Part shown: positions 45,086-52,732 of the stretch, one piece after another
Position numbering within the stretch: position 1 is the first letter of the stretch
Layout of the letters: each line of letters begins with the position of its first letter
Assembly: GCF_000621625.1 (NCBI RefSeq)
Contig: NZ_JHXV01000001.1
Location: forward strand, 248,001-312,000
Length of the DNA: 64,000 nucleotides
Source of the DNA: Crocinitomix catalasitica ATCC 23190
GTDB taxonomy: Bacteria > Bacteroidota > Bacteroidia > Flavobacteriales_D > Crocinitomicaceae
Reading direction: 5' to 3'
Program-made: the position numbers and the translations under genes
The notes under the pieces: model-generated
What the model saw: the letters and a program-made list of their open reading frames with translations, nothing else
The model's database searches: none
What the model was told of the DNA's origin: nothing

Positions 45086-46123
45086 ATGAAAAAAATAATC
45101 TACCTACTTGGTTTAATTCTTATTGGTCAAAATCTGGCAGCACAAGTTGGAGGTACAAATAGTTTTCAATTTTTAGATTTAGATTTTAATGCACGGTCAG
45201 TAGGATTAGGTGGAGATTTTATTGCAGTTAAAGACAATGATATTGATCTTGCCGTTGCTAATCCTTCGTTGATTACTGAAAAAATGGATGGCAACCTTTC
45301 TTTGAATCACTTTTTTTATCCAGCAGGTATTAATTATGGTATGTTGGCTTACGGTAAAAAGATAAAAGATTTGGGTGTGTTTACAGGTCATTTGCGTTAT
45401 GTCGCTTACGGTAAATTTCAACGAACAGATGAGACAGGTGTTGATCAAGGAACTTTTACAGCGGGTGACTATGATATTGGTATAGGGTATGGTAAGGAAA
45501 TCAATGAGTATTTTTCTATCGGTGGAAATATTAATATGATTTTATCTCATTATGAATCCTATACGGCAATGGGAATTGGAGCAGATGTTTCAGCGACTTA
45601 TTTTAACGAAGAAAAGAATTTTACAGTGACATTATTGGCAAGGAATATAGGCTATCAATTTAAGGGATATACATCTGATAATAATGAACCGTTGCCAATT
45701 GAAGTGTTAGCCGGTATGTCCTATAAATTCGAACATGCACCTATACGTTTAGGTTTAATTTATAAGGATGTTACGAATTGGGATTTAACTTATAATGATC
45801 CAAGTTTGGAACCAACAATTGATGAATTATCAAATGATACGATTCCTGTTCCTTCGGCAACATTTGTGCAAAAATTAGGATATCACACGAATTTCAGTGC
45901 TGAGTTTTTAGCGACTGAAAATTTTAACATCCGAGTAGGATTTAACTTTCAACAAAGATATGGATTGGGAATAGTTGACCGAAAAGGATTGAGTGGATTT
46001 TCAATGGGATTCGGTTTTAAAGTGAAACGATTCGCCTTTAATTATGCCATTGCTTTTAATTCTGCTGCAGGAACGACCAATGTATTTGGTATTCGTACCA
46101 ATTTTAATGAGTGGATTCGATAA
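45086..46123 (+). CDS. porQ: Type IX secretion system protein PorQ
   Basis: 345 residues with a signal peptide (about 1-19, ending LAAQVG) and a FadL-like outer-membrane beta-barrel. The N-terminal FLDLDFNARSVGLGGDFIAVKDNDIDLAVANPS is the PorQ signature, with FYPAGINYGMLAYGKK and the long barrel strands following. PorQ is an outer-membrane component of the T9SS; it would serve the sorting-domain protein at 4959. Tail-to-tail with the Crp/Fnr gene without a gap. Confidence 0.92.
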   Translation: MKKIIYLLGLILIGQNLAAQVGGTNSFQFLDLDFNARSVGLGGDFIAVKDNDIDLAVANPSLITEKMDGNLSLNHFFYPAGINYGMLAYGKKIKDLGVFTGHLRYVAYGKFQRTDETGVDQGTFTAGDYDIGIGYGKEINEYFSIGGNINMILSHYESYTAMGIGADVSATYFNEEKNFTVTLLARNIGYQFKGYTSDNNEPLPIEVLAGMSYKFEHAPIRLGLIYKDVTNWDLTYNDPSLEPTIDELSNDTIPVPSATFVQKLGYHTNFSAEFLATENFNIRVGFNFQQRYGLGIVDRKGLSGFSMGFGFKVKRFAFNYAIAFNSAAGTTNVFGIRTNFNEWIR

Positions 46124-46762
46124 TTACGATTCCATCAATTGAATTGCACCTCTACTTAATTTTACCATTCCTTTTTTCTCAAGCTGTTTAAGAATGCGTG
46201 ATACAACTTCACGTGAAGTATTCAGATTATATGCCAAAGCCTGATGTGAAATTTCGACTGTAGATGTCTTATTGAGTTTAACAGTCTCTGAAAGGTAGTT
46301 CAGAATACGACCATCCATTTTTTTGAAAGCCAATACATCCACAATTTCTAATAACTCGTCATAACGCATCGCATAGCTAGATAAAATAAATTTCCGCCAT
46401 GAGCTATATTTAACCATCCACTCATCCATATAGGCGATTGGAACGCTTAAAAAGGTGACATCTTCTTCTACAATTGCAAGAATATTACTTTTTTGATCAT
46501 TCATACAGCAAGTGATAGATGCTGCGCAAGTCGAACCCGATTCGATATAATACAAGAACAATTCATTGCCATCCTCATCTTCCCGAAGAATCTTAATGGC
46601 CCCTTCAAGTACAATAGGCATGACTGCAATTGTTTGATTGATATCGATTAGAATTTCACCCGCTTTAACTTTGACTAAACTGGCGTTTTGAGCCATTTCT
46701 TCAATTAGTTTTACTTCAAATATTGGGTTAAATTTATTTTGTAAAGTCAACTGTAGATCCAT
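46124..46762 (-). CDS. Crp/Fnr-family transcriptional regulator
   Basis: 212 residues: N-terminal cyclic-nucleotide-binding-like domain (about 10-115, with IVLEGAIKILREDEDGNELFLYYIESG), a dimerisation helix, and a full Crp-type winged helix (about 150-210, LAYNLNTSREVVSRILKQLEKKGMVKLSRGAIQL). Cysteines at SGSTCAASITCC lie in the sensor part. Unlike the two shorter regulators at 3502 and 13804 this one has the complete Crp C-terminal domain. Confidence 0.9.
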   Translation of the reverse strand: MDLQLTLQNKFNPIFEVKLIEEMAQNASLVKVKAGEILIDINQTIAVMPIVLEGAIKILREDEDGNELFLYYIESGSTCAASITCCMNDQKSNILAIVEEDVTFLSVPIAYMDEWMVKYSSWRKFILSSYAMRYDELLEIVDVLAFKKMDGRILNYLSETVKLNKTSTVEISHQALAYNLNTSREVVSRILKQLEKKGMVKLSRGAIQLMES

Positions 46763-46858
46763 AATGTAAATAAGATATTAGTCGTTAGTGTCATGTGTCA
46801 TGTCCTGATAAAAGTAGGCAGTTAATTAAACTATTACCTCCAAACGCAAAAAAAAAAA

Positions 46859-47728
46859 TCAAATAAATTCAAAGTCTACTCGTCTATTAAAACTCTTTCC
46901 TACAGATGTATCATTCGATTTGGCAGGATCATTTTCACCGCGGAATTCAATAATAATTTTATCAGGTTTAACGCCAGATTTTTCAAGAAATGCACGAATC
47001 ACTGCAGCGCGCCTTGAAGATAAATCGATATTGTATTTGTCTGGGCCGTTTGAATCGGTATGTCCGATGATTTTAATACGAAGATCCGTATGTGAGTTGA
47101 CGATATCTGCCATTTTTTTCAGGTAGGATTCAAAATCAGTCCTTAATTCATCCTTGTCATGCGCGAAATAAACAGGTACGAATTCGAAACTTCTCATTTC
47201 GGCATTCCTCACATAATAGGCATTCCAACCTCGACTTAAGTCAGCAACCAAATTATTGAACCAGGAATGGTATTTAGAAACTGTATCCGTTTTCGACATA
47301 TTATCCCGCGAACGGAAGAGGATTAATTGACCTGATAAACGTTTGCAATCCGTCGAAGACCAAGTACCTTCAAGGTATCCCGTAGTGTCATTGTATTTTA
47401 ATTCACCTTTATTTAAACACCAAACATTGGCACCAACATTTTTTTGCGAACCAATAAGGACATCCTGAAAAGTTAAATCGTTGCGACTGGTAGTTTTACC
47501 AAACATACTTTTATATGCATAATAATTGGTGAATGGAGTTTCCATTCTGCACTCACCCGTCATCTCACCTGAATCTTTATCAATCTTCATTTCCATCCAA
47601 ATAGCAGTGCCGTTTTTAGGAGATTGATTTTGTTCGATCAAAACTCCTTGCCACGTGCCTTCCAAAAAGGCCAATTGTGCAAAAATGGATTGAGATATGA
47701 GTAAAAGAAGGAGTGTTAAATATCGCAT
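46859..47728 (-). CDS. OmpA-family protein with N-terminal beta domain
   Basis: 289 residues with a signal peptide (about 1-17, ending IFAQ). A beta-rich domain (about 18-150: LEGTWQGVLIEQNQSPKNG, LEGTWSSTDCKRLSGQLILFR) precedes an OmpA C-terminal peptidoglycan-binding domain (about 175-289: VYFAHDKDELR, IIGHTDSNGPDKYNIDLSSRRAAVIRAF, GENDPAKSNDT). The second half anchors the outer membrane to the wall. The N-terminal part is unrecognised and differs from classical OmpA barrels. Confidence 0.9.
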   Translation of the reverse strand: MRYLTLLLLLISQSIFAQLAFLEGTWQGVLIEQNQSPKNGTAIWMEMKIDKDSGEMTGECRMETPFTNYYAYKSMFGKTTSRNDLTFQDVLIGSQKNVGANVWCLNKGELKYNDTTGYLEGTWSSTDCKRLSGQLILFRSRDNMSKTDTVSKYHSWFNNLVADLSRGWNAYYVRNAEMRSFEFVPVYFAHDKDELRTDFESYLKKMADIVNSHTDLRIKIIGHTDSNGPDKYNIDLSSRRAAVIRAFLEKSGVKPDKIIIEFRGENDPAKSNDTSVGKSFNRRVDFEFI

Positions 47729-47792
47729 ATTTATTGAACTATCAAATAGTGTTCCTTTTAATATACGTAAGTAAGGAATTTGGTTACATGTT

Positions 47793-47890
47793 TAGAAAAA
47801 AGAGCAAAGAAAAAAAGAGCAAAGAAAAAAGATAATAGAGGCAAGAGGCAAATAGGCAAAAGCGAGAAGGCAAAAAAAGGCAATAGGAAT
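47793..47890. repeat. Purine-rich low-complexity tract
   Basis: About 100 bp almost free of pyrimidines on the + strand, with the unit AAAAAAAGAGCAAAG twice and GGCAA about six times. It lies between the OmpA-family gene and the first cassette repeat. A simple-sequence tract. Confidence 0.6.
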
Positions 47891-47923
47891 CATGCCTAAT
47901 TTCGGTTCGTAGCCGCTATAGTG

Positions 47924-48139
47924 TACCGGTGCGAAGGGTTTGTGAATGGCTGCTCAGATGTAAGCCATACGCTACATTCAACACTTTGCGACAACCTAAT
48001 TAATTGAGGTTTTATTCAAACATCGTATTTAATGTTATTTTTAGATGGTGAAAATTGTATGTTAAAAAACTTTGTAGATATACCAGAATATATGTTGCCT
48101 AGTAATAACTGCAGCAGCGCAGCTACTACGGAGCGGAGG
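47924..48139 (+). repeat. Cassette repeat, copy 1
   Basis: About 216 bp, closely matching copies at 49597-49925 and 50409-50656 (about nine of ten bases identical to copy 3 by eye). It begins with the CCGGTGCGAAG...GTTTGTGAATGGC head, contains a small inverted repeat (AACCT, AGGTT around AATTAATTG), and ends with a GC-richer tail (GCAGCGCAGCTACTACGGAG). It precedes gene a. A short frame starting at 48032 is open in it. Confidence 0.85.
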
Positions 48140-48161
48140 AACGAGAAAAAAGTGCCGACTA

Positions 48162-48560
48162 ATGAGAAATTTACTAACCATCATATCAATTTGCATAGCG
48201 TTTTCAACAACAACTAGTTTTTGTATTAATTATCAGCCACGCTGCTACATAAAAGAATTTATTATTGATGTTGTTAAGTTAGAGGATAAGCAAGTTTTAG
48301 ATAAATACTTTAATAGTTTGGAAGAGAGATTAAAATACAATCTTGAATATGATGATGTTGCAGCATTCTATTCGATTATTTTTGAAGGAATTCGTAGTGA
48401 AATAAATTTGAATAAGAGAATTAAAGTAAAGAATGTAAAAAATAGACATTTCAAAGTACAACAAGAAGATTATACTTTACATTTAAAATTAATAGATGGA
48501 GAAGATATTATAGAGGGGTTTGGAATTCAAAAAGGTGATAAAGTTGAAGGATGGATTTGA
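48162..48560 (+). CDS. Cassette gene a, small exported protein
   Basis: 132 residues with a signal peptide (about 1-20, MRNLLTIISICIAFSTTTSF). The mature part is a mixed helix/strand region rich in Lys, Asp and Glu (VKLEDKQVLDKYFNSLEERLKYN) with no motif I recognise, ending GFGIQKGDKVEGWI. It is the first + strand gene of the cassette-like array and begins 22 bp after repeat copy 1. Function unknown; an immunity-type or secreted accessory role is only a guess from context. Confidence 0.65.
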   Translation: MRNLLTIISICIAFSTTTSFCINYQPRCYIKEFIIDVVKLEDKQVLDKYFNSLEERLKYNLEYDDVAAFYSIIFEGIRSEINLNKRIKVKNVKNRHFKVQQEDYTLHLKLIDGEDIIEGFGIQKGDKVEGWI

Positions 48561-48585
48561 AGGGATTCTGAAAATCCAGTTCTAG

Positions 48586-48609
48586 CTTTGCGCCTATTAC
48601 GGAGCTGGG
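48586..48609 (+). repeat. Cassette repeat, tail fragment
   Basis: About 24 bp similar to the repeat tail GCTTCGCAGCTACTACGGAG, without the rest of the repeat. It precedes gene b at about 70 bp, the same relation as the full copies to their genes. Confidence 0.55.
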
Positions 48610-48676
48610 TGAGTAGGGTGCAATAAATAAACATAAAACACAGCAGTCAAATCTGAAATAAAATTAAAACTTAATT

Positions 48677-49087
48677 ATGGGTATAGATTCTTTAGTATTA
48701 AACAAATCTAAAAACACTAAGATTTTTGCTTTGTTATTTTTTCTAGTTATGACTATTATTTTATGTGGAACTATTTATTCTAAGGGAGTGATTTTAGACT
48801 CATATACAATATTAATTTTTCTTGGGTTCATTCTAACTTTTTGGAATTTTATTCATGCGATTATTGAACCATTTATAATAATAGATAAAATTAGCAGTAC
48901 AACTTCAATATTAGGTGTTTTTTTTAAACGGAATCAGATTGTTTTTGATGATTTAAGATTGAAAAAAAATAAAAAAGGTGACATAACCCAACTTGATTTT
49001 TTTAAGGGTGGAAAAAAACAATTAAAAGTTTCAACATATTATTTGGATATTGATGATTATTTTAAATTAAGAGAATTGGAAATCTAA
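48677..49087 (+). CDS. Cassette gene b, small two-helix membrane protein
   Basis: 136 residues: basic N-terminus, two transmembrane helices (about 17-37 and 44-62), then a cytoplasmic beta-rich domain (about 68-136: LGVFFKRNQIVFDDLRLKKNKKGDI, LDFFKGGKKQLKVSTYYLDIDDYFKL). The layout two helices plus a PH-like domain recalls bacterial PH/YcxB-like proteins, but this is an impression. Very AT-rich. No recognised family. Confidence 0.65.
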   Translation: MGIDSLVLNKSKNTKIFALLFFLVMTIILCGTIYSKGVILDSYTILIFLGFILTFWNFIHAIIEPFIIIDKISSTTSILGVFFKRNQIVFDDLRLKKNKKGDITQLDFFKGGKKQLKVSTYYLDIDDYFKLRELEI

Positions 49088-49096
49088 GTGTTGAAA

Positions 49097-49110
49097 GGCA
49101 TTCACAAAAC
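49097..49110 (-). repeat. Inverted copy of the repeat head motif, after gene b
   Basis: GGCATTCACAAAAC is the reverse complement of the motif GGTTTGTGAATGGC (12 of 14 bases) found at the head of the cassette repeats. It starts 10 bp after the stop of gene b. Confidence 0.6.
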
Positions 49111-49227
49111 CTGCCGCAAAATTTGAGATATTAGGTAGCTTCGAATTATTATTTATTGGAGCTTCTAATGCGGTCGGTGAAATATCTAATAAGGCTATTG
49201 TTGTACATCAATAAATTTTTTTAACCT

Positions 49228-49551
49228 ATGATTATTTTTAAGCCTACTTACTATTTTGTTTTATGCTCACTTGTTGTCCTATCTCAAATAATCATGTTTT
49301 TTGTAGATGGCAGCCTTATAAAATTGAGTTTTATTCTCATGTCATTTATGCCAATGATAATTTTTTATATGCCACCTAAAAGATTATCTGGAAGCAAAAC
49401 TTTTATTATGTTAATATTGTATATTGCAATACTACTTCATAAACTTGTAATGCAAAAATTGGGAATACTAGCAATTATCGATTATTTTATACTTGTAACG
49501 GTTATTATTTTTAGTATAATATTGGAAATAAAAAGAATATTTAATAAGTAA
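49228..49551 (+). CDS. Cassette gene c, small polytopic membrane protein
   Basis: 107 residues with about four transmembrane helices (about 7-26, 31-49, 57-74, 80-102) joined by very short loops, and a basic end KRIFNK. Nothing else can be recognised. Part of the + strand cassette-like array. Confidence 0.6.
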   Translation: MIIFKPTYYFVLCSLVVLSQIIMFFVDGSLIKLSFILMSFMPMIIFYMPPKRLSGSKTFIMLILYIAILLHKLVMQKLGILAIIDYFILVTVIIFSIILEIKRIFNK

Positions 49552-49596
49552 TATTGAAAATTGGCAGTATTTTTTTCGGTAAATTGTAACTAATTC

Positions 49597-49925
49597 CCCG
49601 GTGAGAAGAGTTTGTGAATGGCTGCGCTGGATATTGATCCTGTACTTACTAACTAAACCTGAAATAATAACTATTCCAACAAATAAACACAGGCAACTCC
49701 AAACCTAATTTCGAGGATATTTATCCTCTATGCCAACAGCTGCAGATGTAAACCATGCCCTACATTCAACACCTTGCAACAGTCTAATTAATTGAGGTTT
49801 TATTCAAGCATCGTATTTAATGTTATTTTTAGATGGTGAAAATTGTATGTTAAAAAACTTTGTAGATATACCAACTTATAAGTTGTTTAGTAATAACTGC
49901 AGCTTCGCAGCTACTACGGAGCTGG
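49597..49925 (+). repeat. Cassette repeat, copy 2, split by an extra segment
   Basis: The head (49597-49626) and the body (49742-49925) match copies 1 and 3, but about 115 bp is inserted between them (49627-49741). The body is followed after nine bases by the ATG of gene d. A sequence of 18 of 20 bases from the head/insert border recurs at 51521-51540. Confidence 0.8.
49713..49728. other. Perfect hairpin in the extra segment of repeat copy 2
   Basis: GAGGATA / TATCCTC with a two-base loop, a 16-bp perfect palindrome, within the 115-bp segment that copies 1 and 3 lack. Confidence 0.5.
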
Positions 49926-49934
49926 AAGTTTCTG

Positions 49935-50339
49935 ATGAGTAAAATTATGGAGAGAAAATGGTGTGAAATTTTTCTAAAATCTGAAGAAAACGTAGATTAT
50001 ATTGGCTCACTAAAAAGTTCACAGATATTTGTTTTAGTGATATTTATACTATCAACGTATTTATATTTTGTTTTTTTAGTTTTTCTATTTAGCCTTATGA
50101 CTAACTATGAGTATGTATTTTATAGCTCAATATTGAAATATGGAGGATATTTTGTTTTATTATTATCAGTTGTCTACAGCGTTTTAATCTATCTTAAATT
50201 AATTCATGAGGCAAAATATAAAGGTATTGCAAAAGAAAAGGGTTATGTTTCGTCATCAAAATCATTTTTGTTGTATTCACTTTTGTCTATATCTAGCCTA
50301 TTAATAATGCTTTTTCTAGTCATTTTTTTGAAACTGTAA
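49935..50339 (+). CDS. Cassette gene d, small polytopic membrane protein
   Basis: 134 residues: a polar N-terminal part (about 1-25, RKWCEIFLKSEENVDYIG), then three transmembrane helices (about 31-55, 68-90, 112-133). A basic loop with KYKGIAKEKGYVSSSKS lies between the last two. The start ATG is only nine bases after the tail of repeat copy 2. No recognised family. AT-rich codon use like its array neighbours. Confidence 0.62.
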   Translation: MSKIMERKWCEIFLKSEENVDYIGSLKSSQIFVLVIFILSTYLYFVFLVFLFSLMTNYEYVFYSSILKYGGYFVLLLSVVYSVLIYLKLIHEAKYKGIAKEKGYVSSSKSFLLYSLLSISSLLIMLFLVIFLKL

Positions 50340-50408
50340 TAAGGTATAAGCAGCACAGCGAATTGTAACTGATTTTTAGACAATTGATTCGTTATAATCA
50401 GTCATACA

Positions 50409-50656
50409 TACCGGTGCGAAGAGTTTATGAATGGCTACGCAGATTTAAACCATGCCCTACATTCAACACCTTGCAACAACCTAATTAATTGAGGTTTTAT
50501 TCAAACATCGTATTTAATGTTATTTTTAGATGTTGAAAATTATATGTTAAAAAACTTTGTAGATATACCAAAATATATGTTGCTTAGTAATAAGTGCAGC
50601 TTCGCAGCTACTATGGAGCTGGTACTACGGAACTGGGAGCTATTAGGGAGCGGAGG
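50409..50656 (+). repeat. Cassette repeat, copy 3
   Basis: Full-length copy (head at 50409-50435, body to about 50608) with an expanded tail: the tail words ACTATGGAGCTGG and ACTACGGAACTGG follow each other, then GGGAGCTATTAGGG. It ends 20 bp before the ATG of gene e. Confidence 0.85.
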
Positions 50657-50676
50657 AGATTATAAATAAAGCAAAA

Positions 50677-51462
50677 ATGAAAAATTTAATTCAAATATTA
50701 ATTGCATTTTTTGCATTATTATCTTGTAGTTTTAATCAGGAAAACAAAATTGATGAGAGATATAGTAATGCTAGAATCGAAGACTTAATGATGTCAGCGG
50801 TTTCGAAAATTGACACCAATGCAACTGTAAATGTTACACAAATAGAAAAGAACGATTCAATAATAATTAATGTAAGAAACATAATTACCGTAAATGAAAC
50901 GTTAGAGTTTGCAGAATTATTAAAGGATTATCTTCTCGCTAAAATTTTTATTCAGAATCAGCAAGAGATACCATCTAAAATATTTTTTAAAATTCATTTT
51001 AAACGTGGGTTTGATTATTCTTTTAATGGAAGGTTATTTCCACAAGTGCAAGATAAACTAAAAGACAATGAATTTACTCAATATATTGAGTACTTATTAG
51101 TGAACATAACATATATGGATGCGGCCTATTTTGATCTTAAAACTTCAGTTACTAAAGAGTATTATCAAAAATATGATTACCAAGGAACACTTTTAAGTTT
51201 GCTATTGGACTTTTACTTTGCAAATAATGACAATAGATTTGAAACTTGGATGGCTTTATTTTATCTATATTCAGATTTTCCATATAATGATGATGTTAAA
51301 TTTAATAAATCCATTTTGGATTCTTCGTTTAATTATATTGGTTTTAATACGGATAAATGGACAACAGAGTATGTGAAAAAATTATATATGAACACATATA
51401 TTGTTGACACAATTTATACACCAGAAAATGAAGTCTTTTATTATCGTGGTATGAAAAATTAG
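50677..51462 (+). CDS. Cassette gene e, lipoprotein
   Basis: 261 residues with a lipoprotein signal (MKNLIQILIAFFALLSC, Cys17). The mature part is mainly helical with many Tyr, Phe and Asp (KIFFKIHFKRGFDYSFNGRLF, NITYMDAAYFDLKTSVTKEYY, FETWMALFYLYSDFPYND) and ends PENEVFYYRGMKN. No family recognised. It is the largest and last gene of the array; its stop is followed by an inverted copy of the repeat head motif. Confidence 0.68.
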   Translation: MKNLIQILIAFFALLSCSFNQENKIDERYSNARIEDLMMSAVSKIDTNATVNVTQIEKNDSIIINVRNIITVNETLEFAELLKDYLLAKIFIQNQQEIPSKIFFKIHFKRGFDYSFNGRLFPQVQDKLKDNEFTQYIEYLLVNITYMDAAYFDLKTSVTKEYYQKYDYQGTLLSLLLDFYFANNDNRFETWMALFYLYSDFPYNDDVKFNKSILDSSFNYIGFNTDKWTTEYVKKLYMNTYIVDTIYTPENEVFYYRGMKN

Positions 51463-51479
51463 ACCGTGCTTAAAAACAA

Positions 51480-51493
51480 GGCATTCACGAAAC
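51480..51493 (-). repeat. Inverted copy of the repeat head motif, after gene e
   Basis: GGCATTCACGAAAC is the inverse of the GTTTRTGAATGGC head motif, with one extra base, beginning 18 bp after the stop of gene e. With the head at 50423-50435 it frames gene e as an inverted pair. Confidence 0.55.
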
Positions 51494-51518
51494 CCCACAA
51501 ATAATTAAAAACTAAACA

Positions 51519-51540
51519 CCGGCTGCGCGGGATATTCATC
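51519..51540 (+). repeat. Cassette repeat fragment at the right end of the array
   Basis: GGCTGCGCGGGATATTCATC resembles GGCTGCGCTGGATATTGATC at 49620-49639 (18 of 20). It marks the right end of repeat-related sequence before the menF side. The rest of 51463-51763 shows no supported gene. Confidence 0.55.
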
Positions 51541-51763
51541 AGCCATTAGTCAGACACGTTTGGCGTTAAAACCAAATTGTGTGGATAGCTCGTGTTACTC
51601 AAATCCACCGTAGTTTTGAACCAACATGGTCTTTCCTCTTTCCATCTTTTGTCCTTTATCTATTCGCGTTAGCGATTGCAGCGGATATCCTTTTTTTGTT
51701 AGAAAAAAGATTAGAGCGGAAAGCGCGCCGCCGACGGAAGGAGGTGAAACGCCCAAATCAGTA

Positions 51764-52732
51764 TTACTCCGTTAAAAAACGACCTAAAGTCTCGGCTTTT
51801 CGTTCGGTTTCTTCCCATTCCTGATCTAGTTTTGAGGGAAGTGTGATGCCACCACCTACATATAATTGGGCTTGGGTGGCGGTTAATTGCATGCAGCGAA
51901 GATTGACGTAGAATTGTTGGGTATTTTCTTCTACTAGACCGACAAAACCTGTATAAAGTGAGCGGTCATGTTTTTCGTTCGCCAAAATAAATGTCTTTGC
52001 TTTATCAGTTGGTAAACCACAAACGGCTGGAGTAGGATGGAGATCGAAAAGGATTTTTTTCCAATCGTCTTTATTGTTCGTTACTGCCGAAATATCGGTT
52101 TTTAAATGTTGAATTTTACCAGCATCAGCAGTGTAAGTTTCGGAATGGTGAACTTCTGCGCAATTGTTTTTTTGCAAGACTTTTAAAATCTCTAGCAGTA
52201 CTATATGCTGCTCTTCTTTTTCCTTCTCTGTCCAATTTTCTTTGGGTGTTTTTGTTCCTGCTAAAGCAACTGTATTGATGGTGTTATGCTTGCTTTTTAA
52301 TAATAACTCAGGTGTTGCAGCCAGCCATGTGCCGGTGCTTTCAGCGCTTAGCAAATAATTAAACGTATTGGAATAATTACTATTTAAGGCATTAAATATT
52401 TGAAGTGGATCTTGGTTTCGATCTTTTATTTTAACTCTAGAAAGGACTAGTTTTTCGTAATCAGGGGAGTTTAAAGCGGATTTGTAGGCTGTGAAAACTT
52501 GTTCGTATTCGGATTTGGGTTGCTCAATATTGGTGTTCTCAGCCAGATGGAATTCAAATGCTAATAGGTTGACAGGTTCTAAATCTGTAATGGCATACAT
52601 TTGATCACCGTCAAAAGAGGAGATCAAAACTCCCTTGGTAATGTTATCAGTTTTTGATATTTCTGAGATATTACCTTTAAAACTTTTGGCGGTGCTTTCA
52701 CCTGGTAAGCGGTATGCGAAATAGGCAATCAT
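51764..52732 (-). CDS. menF: Isochorismate synthase (chorismate-binding family)
   Basis: 322 residues of the chorismate-binding enzyme fold, shorter than MenF/EntC (about 390-430) because the N-terminal part is small. Conserved pieces are VALAGTKTPKENW, EEQHIVLLEIL, HPTPAVCGLPTDKA, DRSLYTGFVGLVE and YVGGGITLPSKLDQEWEETERKAETL. It isomerises chorismate to isochorismate, most likely for menaquinone since a PaaI-type thioesterase gene sits directly upstream (one-base contact). Last gene of a four-gene run with tgt and lptF/G. Confidence 0.88.
   Translation of the reverse strand: MIAYFAYRLPGESTAKSFKGNISEISKTDNITKGVLISSFDGDQMYAITDLEPVNLLAFEFHLAENTNIEQPKSEYEQVFTAYKSALNSPDYEKLVLSRVKIKDRNQDPLQIFNALNSNYSNTFNYLLSAESTGTWLAATPELLLKSKHNTINTVALAGTKTPKENWTEKEKEEQHIVLLEILKVLQKNNCAEVHHSETYTADAGKIQHLKTDISAVTNNKDDWKKILFDLHPTPAVCGLPTDKAKTFILANEKHDRSLYTGFVGLVEENTQQFYVNLRCMQLTATQAQLYVGGGITLPSKLDQEWEETERKAETLGRFLTE

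Noticed and set aside
48032-48217. 61-codon frame in repeat copy 1 as a separate gene
   Set aside because: It lies in repeated sequence, overlaps the start of gene a, and its equivalents differ in length and residues. Kept only as a finding about the repeat.
47924-51545. Classical integron attC sites between the cassette-like genes
   Set aside because: No pair of RYYYAAC and GTTRRRY core sites with the right spacing was found. The nearest, GCGTTAAAAC at about 51563, breaks the consensus. No integrase is in the window.
51579-51824. Possible + strand gene with a membrane helix and a basic tail
   Set aside because: It needs a GTG start, runs into the 3' end of menF by about 60 bp on the other strand, and its basic part lies in a compositionally odd stretch. 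Not enough support.
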